From Tribonema minus (taxonomy: Eukaryota; Sar; Xanthophyceae; Tribonematales; Tribonemataceae): a DNA stretch of 64,000 nt. Numbering within the stretch: position 1 is the stretch's first letter; every line of letters begins with the position of its first letter. The notes beneath the pieces were generated by a model that was given only the letters and a program-made list of their open reading frames with translations, did no database searches and had not been told where the DNA came from. Shown here in pieces: positions 27,460 to 37,519 of this stretch. Position numbers and translations under genes: made by a program. The DNA lies in NCBI GenBank assembly GCA_017506865.1, contig JAFCMP010000090.1, positions 682,001-746,000 of the forward strand. Direction: 5' to 3'.

Positions 27460-29688
27460 ATGACACCAAAGGCATCTCGCACTAAGAAGGCACGTGCGAA
27501 GACGCCAGCCAGCCCGCGCAAGATGCCAGTGAAGCATCGCGGCACGCCTGCGAAGCCTCTCAGCACGCCACCGAAGCCCCGCAGGACGCCACCGAAGCCC
27601 CGCAGGACGCCACCGAAGCCCCGCAGGACGCCAAAGCCTCGCAGGACGCCGAAGCCTCGCAGGACGCCGCTGAAGCGCAAGACACTGTTGAAGCATCGCA
27701 AGTCAGTGGAGTCAACAGTCTCCTCCGAAACGGGATCTGTGGGGGCAACCATAAGGATGAGCCACGATCTGACGGGGGAACGCGTCGACCGCCAGACCCT
27801 CGCCGACCTCGACAAAGAGTGCTCCGTCAAGTTCGGGTCGGACTTTCAGTTCATCGCCGACGGGCGCAAGGGAACTTGCTCCAGCGATGCCGACGTTGTG
27901 AGTGACAACCGGGCACATCTTCTCCCGGCGATGAGGGAGTGCGACGCCGCGTTGATGGCGTTGCACAGTGATATGAAATCAAACACAAAGAAATACCAGC
28001 ACGTCGTGTCCCTCATGCAGGTGACACTCGAGACGACAAGCGACGAGAGCGTCGAGACGCGCATGACGGCGTTGCAAGGGTACATGGAGGCGCACGCTAA
28101 GCACGTCGTGTCGGTGCTAAAATACGCCGAAAACTGCTCGTCGAAGAAGGGTGCGTCTAAAGTCACCATGCGGTGCTTCGACGTCGATTTCGTCAAGCGT
28201 CTGGCAGAGGCGCTGCACGACGCGCGTGACCTCGTCCACAAGGTCGGCATCATGCTCGACGAGGCCGACGCTCGCTTCAGGATCTCGTTCTCACAGTACA
28301 TGAAGCGACTGGGCAAACGTGCGGCAGAGCTGGCGAAGACGGCCGGCGACGTCGTTGTCAGGCTCCTTAAGTCCGCCGTCAGATTCGTCGGAAAGTACAT
28401 GTTCCAGATGGCCGTGTCGATGGCACTGTACACGGTGTTCATGCATGTCGTGCCTCCGGTCTATCTCCTGAGCGCCGGGGCGACAATGGCGAAAGTAGAC
28501 GGGCTGTGCCGCTTCACTCAGTCTCTCACGGCCATGCTGCAGAACCCGATAGTCGTGGCGGCGGTGATACAGCTGGGGCTGCAGATTCCCGGCATCTCGG
28601 GGCCTGTAATGCGCATGATCAGTGAGGTGATGACGGCAAAGTTTGGCGCTGCGGCCATCCCGCGAATCGAAGAGTTGCGGGACAAGTACGTGGCACGGCT
28701 GAAGCCCACGGCGACCTTCGATGACGTGAACGCGGCGAACGACGAGGCGTGGAGAGACGTCAACACCGCAAAGCAGAACTATGTCCAGATGGTGGACGAC
28801 GCTACTGCACAGAACCGCGGCGTCACCGTCATCGTCATCACTTCCATCAACTTCTTCACGTCGATTGTGACTGGCCCGCTTCTGTGGGCGGCGGGCGGCC
28901 TCATCGGCAAGGGGTGTGGCGCGATAAACACCGTGAGCAATAGCGTGGCGAATTGGTGGAGTAATCTCAAGGATGGTAATTGGTGGCCGTCATCGTTTGA
29001 TCTGAAACACTTTAGAAATTTCATTGACAATGGTTTCCTTAAAAAGCTCGTCTACAGCATCGCCGCCGAGGAGGTGCAGCGACAATTTGAGTCCAACATG
29101 GCCAAAGGGCTTTTAGACAAGCTGAACAAGGGTGAGAAACTGACCGAGGTGGATCAAGTGCTTGCCACTGCGCTGGAAGGTGGTTTTGCGGCAACCAAGA
29201 AGGACGAGATTGACAAAAGCCTCGCAGACAGCATGGCCAAATTTCAAGCAGAGGAAGCGACTTACAACAGTTACGACCCCAACACAGGCACCTGGGTGGA
29301 TGCGTTAAAGCAAACATTCCGCAGCAAGCCCGACAAGCAAAAGTACATGGATAATGCGATCGCCACCGGGCACCAAAATGCGCAGGCCGAGAGCCTCAAG
29401 AACATTACGACAGACATACAGGGGTACCTGAAAGAGTCAAGCGCGTCCATCAGGAAGTCCATGTGGAACCTGTTCGTCGCCGTCGTGATCATGTCCTTGA
29501 TCATCGGCCTTATTTCTATCGCGTACACTGTCAAGTTTGGCAGCGTCGAAGAGTTCATTGATGCCATCGAGGACGAGTTCGATCCCGCGGACGTGCTGGA
29601 CGAGTTCAACGAACAACTGCCCGCAGCGCGGCGCGCGGTTGCGAAGATGCGCAAGTGCTTGACAGCCGCAGACGTGCTGGAATGCTAG
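27460..29688 (+). CDS. Multi-pass membrane protein with a basic PKPRRTP repeat N-terminus
   Basis: The 742-residue protein begins with a strongly basic domain (1-85) built of PPKPRRT/PKPRRTP units, like nucleic-acid-binding tails of H1-like and virion proteins. A helical domain follows, then hydrophobic segments at about 310-345, 355-380, 455-490 and 670-690, suggesting four or more membrane passes. The gene uses noticeably more G/C at third positions than its neighbours (GTC, GCC, CTC and AAG are frequent), hinting at a different origin or stronger expression. A basic tail plus membrane region could tether the genome or nucleoprotein to the inner membrane; this is inference. Confidence 0.7.
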   Translation: MTPKASRTKKARAKTPASPRKMPVKHRGTPAKPLSTPPKPRRTPPKPRRTPPKPRRTPKPRRTPKPRRTPLKRKTLLKHRKSVESTVSSETGSVGATIRMSHDLTGERVDRQTLADLDKECSVKFGSDFQFIADGRKGTCSSDADVVSDNRAHLLPAMRECDAALMALHSDMKSNTKKYQHVVSLMQVTLETTSDESVETRMTALQGYMEAHAKHVVSVLKYAENCSSKKGASKVTMRCFDVDFVKRLAEALHDARDLVHKVGIMLDEADARFRISFSQYMKRLGKRAAELAKTAGDVVVRLLKSAVRFVGKYMFQMAVSMALYTVFMHVVPPVYLLSAGATMAKVDGLCRFTQSLTAMLQNPIVVAAVIQLGLQIPGISGPVMRMISEVMTAKFGAAAIPRIEELRDKYVARLKPTATFDDVNAANDEAWRDVNTAKQNYVQMVDDATAQNRGVTVIVITSINFFTSIVTGPLLWAAGGLIGKGCGAINTVSNSVANWWSNLKDGNWWPSSFDLKHFRNFIDNGFLKKLVYSIAAEEVQRQFESNMAKGLLDKLNKGEKLTEVDQVLATALEGGFAATKKDEIDKSLADSMAKFQAEEATYNSYDPNTGTWVDALKQTFRSKPDKQKYMDNAIATGHQNAQAESLKNITTDIQGYLKESSASIRKSMWNLFVAVVIMSLIIGLISIAYTVKFGSVEEFIDAIEDEFDPADVLDEFNEQLPAARRAVAKMRKCLTAADVLEC

Positions 29689-29893
29689 TGAAAGCATAAA
29701 GCACGGTCAGGCACAATCAAGGGTAAGCTTCGGATCTCTGGAGCGTCGTACCCAAGCCATTTTCGGTCAGAAGCTGTAGAAAGTAGTTATGAGTGACATT
29801 CAAGTATGGAGATATGCAGGCTAAGCTTGAACTCTGAGCGCCGTTCTGGTGGCATCTTTGACAATACAAGTACACTACAATTTTCAGCCAGAC
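29689..29893. other. Short intergenic region with a diverged repeat relic
   Basis: GGAGCGTCGTACCCAAGCC and TTTTCGGTCAGAAGCTG near 29739-29776 resemble the dispersed hairpin element, here without intact arms. Genes on both sides converge on this gap. Confidence 0.4.
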
Positions 29894-31546
29894 TCAAGTG
29901 ATTGCCAAATAGTTGTTGTCTCCTGCTGCACTGTGAACGTGCTCTCTCAGAAAGTCATGTGTCCGCCTTGCAAATGCATCATGTATAGCATATCTCTGAT
30001 CATCATTTTCAAAGTTGCCTACGTGCATCAGAACCACAGCTGCTGTAGAAGTTAATGCATTGTCCCTTACAGTACGCAACTGAACCCTCACCTCCTTCAC
30101 CTCGCCTCGCCAGTCAGTTAACCTGAAGTCCTCCAAGTGGTCTGACAAGGCTATGAGGACATCAGTGCAGACACTTGCATGTAGTTTTGCAAAAAACACA
30201 GTGCAATTGAACTCTGCCCTGCTTGCATTTCGCACATCTCGCTGTTGAATGATGCTGTTGGAGATTATGCACAATTGCCCGTCACTTCGAATAAACTCCG
30301 TGTTCAGTAAGTTGATCTTGGTAACAACAAGGTTCATTTCCACCTTGTTGTCATCATTGATGAAGACCCTGTCTGAAATTCCATAAGGATTCCAGACAAA
30401 GACAAGCACGAGGCCTTCGAACAAGCGCTTCACTGTGTCACCAAAGCAGAAGGAAAAGGCGAGTGCCAGTGTGAGCCATGTCGTGCCTGCCTGCACAAAG
30501 TTTACATCGAGAATGATGCCACATACAAGTCCCATGACAATGCATGAAAGCACTCCAAGACCCACCTCGAGCTTGCCCATGATCCTCATGTAGTCGTGCA
30601 GTGTTCGTTTCAAAGCAGTGCGGCTGTCAGTAGCCTTATACAATGCCTTCTCGAAGCGCTTGTGGTCGATTTCGAATGCATCTGACTCTGCGCCGAGCGC
30701 CCTTTTCAAATGTTTTGCAAGCAACGGATCGAGACACTCGCGTAGCTGTGAGACTTTCAGGGTTTGTCTTACCAGAGAATGAGGTCTTGGTGGGGATAGT
30801 GCCCTGCTGCTGGACTTGAGCGATGCGGGTGAATGTGGGAGCATCCTGATGATTCGCCTCATGGGCGACTGTGCAGGAGCAGGTACATTCACTGAGCGGT
30901 GCAAGGGACTCAGCTCTTTGCTGCTGCACTGAATCTTGGTTATCAACAGATGCCAAAAGTCTCCGGAGGTCACATCACTGTCTGTCCACATGGATGACTG
31001 TAGAACTTTGTGAACAGCGTGTACAGAGGTAACAAGATCAGGGCACTTGTCTATGCTGCTCACACCATTGTCCCTTGCATAGTTGTACAAGGCGCGAAAG
31101 CATGTCTGGATCATGACACTGTCATTCACTCTACTTGCGTACATGCCCCACACACAGATGTTGGTCAGGTGTAAGGTGCTTGCACTATGGACTACAACTA
31201 CAACTGCTGCTGCCATAGCCAGTGTTGCTACTTTGACATTGCCACGGGCGGCCACACTAGCATACACTCTAGTGGTGCAAGCAGCAAGTAGGAATGACCA
31301 TGGCCTGTACATGAGCACAGCATTGTACACACCATTTGGTAAGCTCCGCAATTGACATGCAAGACATGCTGCAATTTTGAGTACATATGCAAGAAAGCTG
31401 TATGCTAACAAGCAGACGCCTACAGTGCTAACCAGCGAGGGTGGTGCAAATGTCAGTGATGTGCCAGCAGCGCAGCCCAGCATACCTTGTAGTGAATCAC
31501 GTTTGAGGGACATGAAAGTGGGCATGAAGCAGAAATCATCACTCAT
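29894..31546 (-). CDS. MscS/MSL-type mechanosensitive channel
   Basis: The 550-residue protein has hydrophobic segments near 38-65, 80-95, 103-125, 325-345 and 352-388. The last matches the MscS pore and beta domain: SFCFGDTVKRLFEGLVLVFV, then NPYGISDRVFI (386-396), NLLNTEFIRSDGQLCIISN and a C-terminal mixed domain. This order is that of plant and protist MSL channels, which lie in plasma or organelle membranes and release ions under membrane tension. Between the helices is a cytosolic Ser/Pro-rich loop (200-260). A viral MSL channel could ease osmotic swelling late in infection. A GATTAAAGTATAT box lies 20-30 nt upstream. Confidence 0.85.
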   Translation of the reverse strand: MSDDFCFMPTFMSLKRDSLQGMLGCAAGTSLTFAPPSLVSTVGVCLLAYSFLAYVLKIAACLACQLRSLPNGVYNAVLMYRPWSFLLAACTTRVYASVAARGNVKVATLAMAAAVVVVVHSASTLHLTNICVWGMYASRVNDSVMIQTCFRALYNYARDNGVSSIDKCPDLVTSVHAVHKVLQSSMWTDSDVTSGDFWHLLITKIQCSSKELSPLHRSVNVPAPAQSPMRRIIRMLPHSPASLKSSSRALSPPRPHSLVRQTLKVSQLRECLDPLLAKHLKRALGAESDAFEIDHKRFEKALYKATDSRTALKRTLHDYMRIMGKLEVGLGVLSCIVMGLVCGIILDVNFVQAGTTWLTLALAFSFCFGDTVKRLFEGLVLVFVWNPYGISDRVFINDDNKVEMNLVVTKINLLNTEFIRSDGQLCIISNSIIQQRDVRNASRAEFNCTVFFAKLHASVCTDVLIALSDHLEDFRLTDWRGEVKEVRVQLRTVRDNALTSTAAVVLMHVGNFENDDQRYAIHDAFARRTHDFLREHVHSAAGDNNYLAIT

Positions 31547-31566
31547 TGAGAGGCCTTGTTTCTGAT

Positions 31567-31583
31567 TGATATACTTTAATCTC
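31567..31583 (-). promoter_or_regulatory. TATA-like element of the MscS gene
   Basis: GATTAAAGTATATCAATC on the minus strand, 22-37 nt upstream of the ATG at 31546. The same GATTAAAGTATAT string occurs at 27347-27359 on the minus strand without an evident gene. Confidence 0.45.
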
Positions 31584-31956
31584 TGGCTGTAAAGTCAGTC
31601 ACCATGTGCAGCTTTGAGCGCTGCAGTATAGGGGGTGCCTTGGTCTCCTCGGGTGCGTGATTCGCACAAAACTTTGAAGGATAAACCCCTTTGGCTCTCA
31701 GCTTTTTGCACCCTGCAATCATGCAGCGATTTCGCATGAGGCTCATCATCAACCATTGAGGTGCAGCTTCTCCATCACAGCCGTACTTGTAGTCCAGCAT
31801 GATGATGCATGGTTCTGTCGTGCAGGTGAGGCTCTGACGGTCCATAGTTGTGGTACTACGCTGTGCGAATTGAAGTGACATGTGCACTGGTAAGAATAGA
31901 AAAAAATGCAAAAGAGATTCGACGGTGAATTTATTTAGTATGTGAGCGGTGCGCAT
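31576..31956 (-). CDS. Small protein with a CCCH-type zinc motif
   Basis: 126 codons from the ATG at 31956; Met26 or Met38 are alternative starts since the first 25 residues look hydrophobic. It carries RCMIAGCKKL...FCANH, a C-x4-C-x13-C-x2-H arrangement close to the EsV-1-7 repeat (C-x4-C-x16-C-x2-H) known from brown algae and algal viruses. One repeat only. The stop codon lies inside the MscS promoter. Role unknown; EsV-1-7 proteins have been linked to developmental regulation in brown algae. Confidence 0.5.
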   Translation of the reverse strand: MRTAHILNKFTVESLLHFFLFLPVHMSLQFAQRSTTTMDRQSLTCTTEPCIIMLDYKYGCDGEAAPQWLMMSLMRNRCMIAGCKKLRAKGVYPSKFCANHAPEETKAPPILQRSKLHMVTDFTARD

Positions 31957-32950
31957 GGTTTTTCGACAGGCCCAGATTCAGGCTGGCCTCACCTGCACTT
32001 TCGATCTTGGACCATGATGATTTGCAGTTGAATTAACTTCAAGTAAACACTAAAGTTTAACCTTGTTCTGTACGCCTGACTTTGGCGAGCACTCATGTAG
32101 GGGAAGCCCGAACCTCTCTCAGCCTGTTCTCGCCTACACTTTCGATCAGAAGCCTGATTTATTTGCAAATTACGAAAATCTAGCGAGCGTCGTACCGACC
32201 CCATTTAGGGTCAGCCTCTGAAAAATACTTTTTTTGACAGGCCCAGTCTCAGGAACTTCAATATTGGTGAGTTCTCATGTAAGGGATGCTTGAACCTCCC
32301 TCAGCCTGATCTCACCTACACTGTTGATCTTAAGCCATGATTGTAACATTCAAAGTAACTTCAAGTATACAATAAAGTTCAAGTGTGGGTCTCAGGGCTC
32401 GGTATGGCGAGTTCTCATGTAGGGAAGGTTTGAACATGCCTTAGCCTGATCTCACCTACACTTTCGATCAGGAGCCTGATTTATTTGCACTTTACGAAAA
32501 TCTAGCGAGCGTCGTACCGACCCCATTTAGGGTCAGCCTCTGAGAAATACTTTTTTTCGACAGGGCCGGCCTCCGGAACTTCAACTTTCAACACAACTTC
32601 AACTCTGTGATGTAAGGCTCAGTTCGGCCAGTACCTGTGTAGAAGAAGCTTTCATCTGTCTCGGCCTGACCTCATCAACACTTTTGATCCCGGTCCATTA
32701 CAAAACTTCAAAAGTATACACTGAAGTACACACTAAAGTTCAACGTTGTGCTGTACGCCTGACTTTGGCGAGCGCTCATGTAGGGGAAGCTTGAGCCTGT
32801 CCCCGCCTGACCTCACCTACGCTGTCAAACTTGCTTTGCAATGCTTGATGGCTACGTGTAAGCACAAGCAGTCTATGGTTTTCTGTTGCAAAGTGGCATA
32901 CCGTCTGATTGTGGTGGATATAATGTGCTTCTGTTAGTGATGACAGAGAC
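31957..32950. repeat. Second repeat block, related to the 17-19 kb block
   Basis: About 1 kb without genes. TCATGTA(G/A)GG-led units recur at 32093, 32276, 32414 and 32776, and two dispersed hairpins occur at 32196 and 32517. The order CTCATGTAGGG...CCTGATCTCACCTACACTTTCGATC...hairpin matches the 595-bp unit of the first block in a more diverged state. Confidence 0.75.
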
Positions 32951-35900
32951 ATGCCGATACCAATAACCCTCACAGGTTTGACTAAGACTTCATCAAGTGG
33001 ATCAGCTGGCAACACCTTTGATGGTGCGACCGGTACGACATGGCAGACTACCACAACTGGTAAGGAGACCTATTCTACCGACGGCACTTATGCGCGAGGT
33101 GTTTACTTTACCATTGTCAACGCTGCTCGTATATATGGCCACTGGGTGCAGGTTGATTTCAGCACAGCACGAGCTGTGGACTCTTACACTGTACAAAATC
33201 ACACCAATCTCAAGTACAGCCCAGTTGACTTCATGCTAGTGGGTTCACCAGATGGCCAGTCGTGGGCACCCATCGACACACGCACGGGCACCACCTGGTC
33301 AGCAGTGAGCACAACCCAATCGTTCACAGTATCTGCACCCGCTAGGTGGCGGTACCTGCGAGTCATTGTGACACGGAACAGTGGAGGCTACTATACTGAG
33401 GTGAATGAGCTAACCTTCACAGAGCTGACCAGTGCTCCAGCCAATTCAGCAACGCCACCTGCGGCATCATTTAACGACGCAAGAGTGGCAATGACTGGTG
33501 TGAGTGCGACCGCATCTGGCACTGAAACAGGCGGCGCTTACACACCTGCTGCTGCCGTTGATGGCTATCTACAAGTGGCACGTGGTCCAACTGGTTATAA
33601 CACTTACTGGGCAAGCCCCGGACAGGATGGCAATGAGCTGTACTATGGTGGCATCTACCATGGCTGTGTGTATACGATCATTGATGGGCAGCAGGTGTAC
33701 GGTCAATGGCTGCAGCTTAAGCTATCATCAGCGGTAGCAATCTGTCAGTACACACTGTCGAACGGCGTTACACCAGCGACTGATCCCGTATCTTTTGTCC
33801 TTGCAGGGTCCAACAATACATCCTACTGGTCATCGATAGATACACAGACAGGCATTGTGTACCCCAGCACACTCAGCAGCCTCACGTTTACAGTGTCATC
33901 GCCTGTGAGGTGGATGTATTTGAGGGTGGTAATTACAGCAACAGCTAGCACAGTGGCCGTTGGGTGTCCTGTGCAGATCGGTGAGCTGGATCTTGTTGAA
34001 AAGCTGGACGCGCCTGTCAATTTGACATCACCTACTGTTGCACAGCCCGTTTATGCGCGTGTCTATTGCAAAGGCCGCCCCACAGCACAATCCACCCATG
34101 AAGTACTCCTGGATTCCAGTTATCTGTTTGATGGATATACAAACCAGACGGGCAACCCGGTCAGTGGATACAAGACCTATTGGGGCTCCATCAACACCAG
34201 CAAGTATGAAGGTTACCTCAACGGTGGGTACACTAAAGGTGTCTATTACACGGTCATCGATGGAGTACAGGTATACGGTCAATGGATACAGATACAGCTC
34301 TCAGCAGCTAAAGCCATCTCGCAGTACACAATTACCAATGTCAATTCGCTGACGCAGAGCCCGACAAGTTTCATCATGGCCGGATCAGACACCGGTGGCA
34401 CCTATTGGGCGGCTATCGATGCAAGGAGCGGGCTCACTTGGAGCAGCACCTTTTCCGCAATGACATTTACTGTTGCAAATCCGACTCGATGGACATACAT
34501 GCGTCTGGTGTTTCCGACCACCAATGGCGGTGTAAGTGTGCAACTATCCGAAGTGGAGCTGGTAGAGAAGCTGACGGCGCCTGTGAACACTACACCGCCG
34601 ACCGTTGTGACTGTGGACTATGCCAGATTGTCCACCGAATCGCAAACGTACTCGGCGTCCACTCTCCTATCGGGGTCTAACGCTTCATATGCCTTCAATG
34701 CAAACACCGCTAATACGTGGACGAGCAATAACACAGGCGCGGAAGCATACACTGGTGGTGTATACCCTCTAGGTGCCAGCTACACCATAATTGATGGTCA
34801 GCAGGTGTACGGTCAATGGGTACAGATTAAGTACTCCGCATCAAAGGCAATTTACCAGTACAGTATATACTGCAACTCACTGGCAAACAGCCCAGTAGAC
34901 TTCATGGTGGTCGGGTCCGATGACGGTGCGTACTGGTCTACCATCGACTCGCAAACAGGTGCAGTGTTTGCGTCCGCGCAATCCGCGTTGACATTCACTG
35001 TGGCACAACCTGTTCGCTGGGCATACTTTAGGATTGTGGTCACCAAGACCAATGGCGGTCCATACGTACAGATTAGTGATGTGAACTTGATCGAAAAGCT
35101 GACAGCGCCCCCCAACACGTCAATACCCCCCAGGCTTGTGGTGACTAATGCCCGAATCAACCCAGACTCAGCCTCAGTAGGCAGTTCCAGCAATACAGGC
35201 GCTTCTAATGCCTATGCTTTCAACTCTACGACGACGTCAATATGGACGAGTGGTACGTCATACAAGGGCGGAGATTTTGTCTTCTCCAAGGTCTCTTTGA
35301 TCGCCAGCTCTGCATATGTGTACGGAGAGTGGACACAAATCAAGTTCACAGCTGCCACAGCTGTAAGTCAATACATCATTTACAATGGCACTACAACTGG
35401 AAGTAGCCCAGCGGAGTTCTATGTGATCGCATCCCCTGATGCAATCTACTGGGACACGATGGACCATAGAACAAACCTCGTGTGGTCAGGAACACGTGAT
35501 TCAAAGAACTTTACCATTCCTTCTCCCAAGCGCTACCTCTATTGGCGCTGGGTCGTGCCTAAAGTAGATGGCACGGCCACCACAACTCAGATCAGTGAGG
35601 TCTTCTTGTATGAAGACCCCAGTGTGGGCGCCAACACAACAACGCCGCCGACTGCCACGCCGTCGATCGCCCGCGTGCTTGTGACTGCGATCATTACCAA
35701 AACATCATCCAGTGTGGACGCGACAAACACGGTGGCGCGTGCGTTTGATGAGGGAGTGACAACATACTGGGCAACACCAACTTCACAGTACAACCCTTCC
35801 TACATCGGGACTGCCTTCTCCACTACCATAGACTCGGTTCCAGTTTATGGTCAATGGCTGCAAGTGCAGTTTTCTGCTGCAAAGTCTTTGTACTCATACA

Positions 35901-37519
35901 AAATGTGGTACAACTCAGCAACCACTGCACCCGTCGACTTCAAGCTCGCTGGATCAAATGACGGTTCTACATGGACACTCATAAACTCCAGAGTCGGAGT
36001 GTCGTGGGCCGCTGCTGCAGTACAGGAGTTTCCAGTGTCCAATTACACTGCATTCACGTATGTGCGCCTGGTGGTCACAAAGATCAGTAGCACTGCTGCT
36101 TGTCAAATTCTTGAGCTTGGCTTTACGGAATGGCTTACTACACCTCCACCACCAGGCGCCATAGCTCCAGCAGGGGGCACCCTGACTGTTGCATCAAAGT
36201 CTGACACTGGAGCATCAGTGTCTGTTGCAATTGGCACTCTGGGCACAGGTGCTACCTATACATATGTTGTCAGCTACTCGACGATAAACTCCAGCGGCGA
36301 GTTCATGGTTGATTGCGGCACTGTTGTCGCACAGACAGCTACACAGACGGTAGCTATATCAGGGCTAACAAGCGGCACCACTTACTACCTCTGGGTACGT
36401 GCACTCACCGGTGGCTTGTACACGAATCTGATGACCACCGGCACACAGCTGACCACTACAACCACTGCACCATCTGGCGGTAGCGTTACTGTGAATTCTG
36501 TCACTAGCTCTACAGCTTCAGTGTCTGTTTCGATTGGAACGCTGGGCACAGGGGCTGTCTACACTTATGTCATCAGCTACTCCATGACCAACACTACCGG
36601 TTCATTCATGACCGACTGTGGTCCCGTCATCGCGCAGACAGATGCGCAATCATTGACTGTTGCCGGCCTGAACAGCTCGACAACCTACTACCTGTGGATA
36701 CGTGCACTCACCGGGGGGGTATACACCAATACCATGACTACCGGTGCCCAAGTGCGCACCACCGCTGTCCCCATCACTCCTTCCAATGGCCATCTCACAG
36801 TCAACTCTGTCAGCAGTTCAACAGCGTCTGTATCAGTGTCAATTGGTACCCTCGGAACAGGAGCCTCCTACACATATGTAGTCAGCTACTCTGATGCCAA
36901 TTCTATCGAAGCCGACATGACTGACTGCGGTTCACTTACCGCACAGACAACTACGCAGACTGTGGCGATTACAGGGCTGGCGAGTGACACCACCTACTTT
37001 ATGTGGGTGCGTGCAGTCGCCAATGGGGTGTACACTAACATGATGGGCATTGGGACAGAGCTGGTGACCACAGCCGGCCCTGCACCACCGTCCAACGGGA
37101 GCATAACTGTGAACTCTGCTGCAAACACGACTGCGTCGGTGTCAGTAGCAATTGGAACGCTCGGGTCGGACGCAACATACACGTATGTCGTCAGCTACTC
37201 TACCACAAACTCTACAGCAGCAGCTATGACTGACTGCGGGACGTTGTTGGAGCAGACGGCGGCACAGACAGTGGCTATATCGGGGCTCACCAGCGGAACG
37301 ACATACTTTCTGTGGGTTCGCGCGCGTACTGGTGGTGTGTACACTAATTTGATGACAGACGGCACTCAATTAGACACTACAAACACTAGCGGCGAAGCAC
37401 CGTCCAACGGCAGCCTCAGTGTGATCTCTGTTGCAAGTACAACAGCATCAGTTTCAGTAACAATACACATATGTAGTCAGCTACTCGGCGACAAACTCCA
37501 CTGGAGCGGTCATGACTGA
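32951..37519 (+). CDS. Giant discoidin-like/FN3 fibre protein, N-terminal fragment
   Basis: 1,522 codons from ATG 32951. Six discoidin-like (F5/8 type C) repeats of about 175-195 residues share VYGQW(V/L)Q, a central SP..F...GS.DG..W..ID strand and TFTV..P.RW.Y.R(V/I)V. They are followed by FN3-like beta repeats (TASVSVSIGTLGTGA, TYTYVVSYS, GLTSGTTYYLWVRA). No signal peptide, no membrane segment. Such glycan-binding repeats suit a virion surface fibre. The ORF ends in a foreign tail at 37519 because about 26 bp are missing from the fifth FN3 unit near 37464, compared with its neighbours. Frame then moves into the next ORF. Confidence 0.8.
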   Translation: MPIPITLTGLTKTSSSGSAGNTFDGATGTTWQTTTTGKETYSTDGTYARGVYFTIVNAARIYGHWVQVDFSTARAVDSYTVQNHTNLKYSPVDFMLVGSPDGQSWAPIDTRTGTTWSAVSTTQSFTVSAPARWRYLRVIVTRNSGGYYTEVNELTFTELTSAPANSATPPAASFNDARVAMTGVSATASGTETGGAYTPAAAVDGYLQVARGPTGYNTYWASPGQDGNELYYGGIYHGCVYTIIDGQQVYGQWLQLKLSSAVAICQYTLSNGVTPATDPVSFVLAGSNNTSYWSSIDTQTGIVYPSTLSSLTFTVSSPVRWMYLRVVITATASTVAVGCPVQIGELDLVEKLDAPVNLTSPTVAQPVYARVYCKGRPTAQSTHEVLLDSSYLFDGYTNQTGNPVSGYKTYWGSINTSKYEGYLNGGYTKGVYYTVIDGVQVYGQWIQIQLSAAKAISQYTITNVNSLTQSPTSFIMAGSDTGGTYWAAIDARSGLTWSSTFSAMTFTVANPTRWTYMRLVFPTTNGGVSVQLSEVELVEKLTAPVNTTPPTVVTVDYARLSTESQTYSASTLLSGSNASYAFNANTANTWTSNNTGAEAYTGGVYPLGASYTIIDGQQVYGQWVQIKYSASKAIYQYSIYCNSLANSPVDFMVVGSDDGAYWSTIDSQTGAVFASAQSALTFTVAQPVRWAYFRIVVTKTNGGPYVQISDVNLIEKLTAPPNTSIPPRLVVTNARINPDSASVGSSSNTGASNAYAFNSTTTSIWTSGTSYKGGDFVFSKVSLIASSAYVYGEWTQIKFTAATAVSQYIIYNGTTTGSSPAEFYVIASPDAIYWDTMDHRTNLVWSGTRDSKNFTIPSPKRYLYWRWVVPKVDGTATTTQISEVFLYEDPSVGANTTTPPTATPSIARVLVTAIITKTSSSVDATNTVARAFDEGVTTYWATPTSQYNPSYIGTAFSTTIDSVPVYGQWLQVQFSAAKSLYSYKMWYNSATTAPVDFKLAGSNDGSTWTLINSRVGVSWAAAAVQEFPVSNYTAFTYVRLVVTKISSTAACQILELGFTEWLTTPPPPGAIAPAGGTLTVASKSDTGASVSVAIGTLGTGATYTYVVSYSTINSSGEFMVDCGTVVAQTATQTVAISGLTSGTTYYLWVRALTGGLYTNLMTTGTQLTTTTTAPSGGSVTVNSVTSSTASVSVSIGTLGTGAVYTYVISYSMTNTTGSFMTDCGPVIAQTDAQSLTVAGLNSSTTYYLWIRALTGGVYTNTMTTGAQVRTTAVPITPSNGHLTVNSVSSSTASVSVSIGTLGTGASYTYVVSYSDANSIEADMTDCGSLTAQTTTQTVAITGLASDTTYFMWVRAVANGVYTNMMGIGTELVTTAGPAPPSNGSITVNSAANTTASVSVAIGTLGSDATYTYVVSYSTTNSTAAAMTDCGTLLEQTAAQTVAISGLTSGTTYFLWVRARTGGVYTNLMTDGTQLDTTNTSGEAPSNGSLSVISVASTTASVSVTIHICSQLLGDKLHWSGHD

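Noticed and set aside
27354..27830. Minus-strand ORF with GFGVLRGFGG repeats
   Set aside because: Mirror of the PKPRRTP coding repeat of the 27460 gene, which has a clear ATG and domain content.
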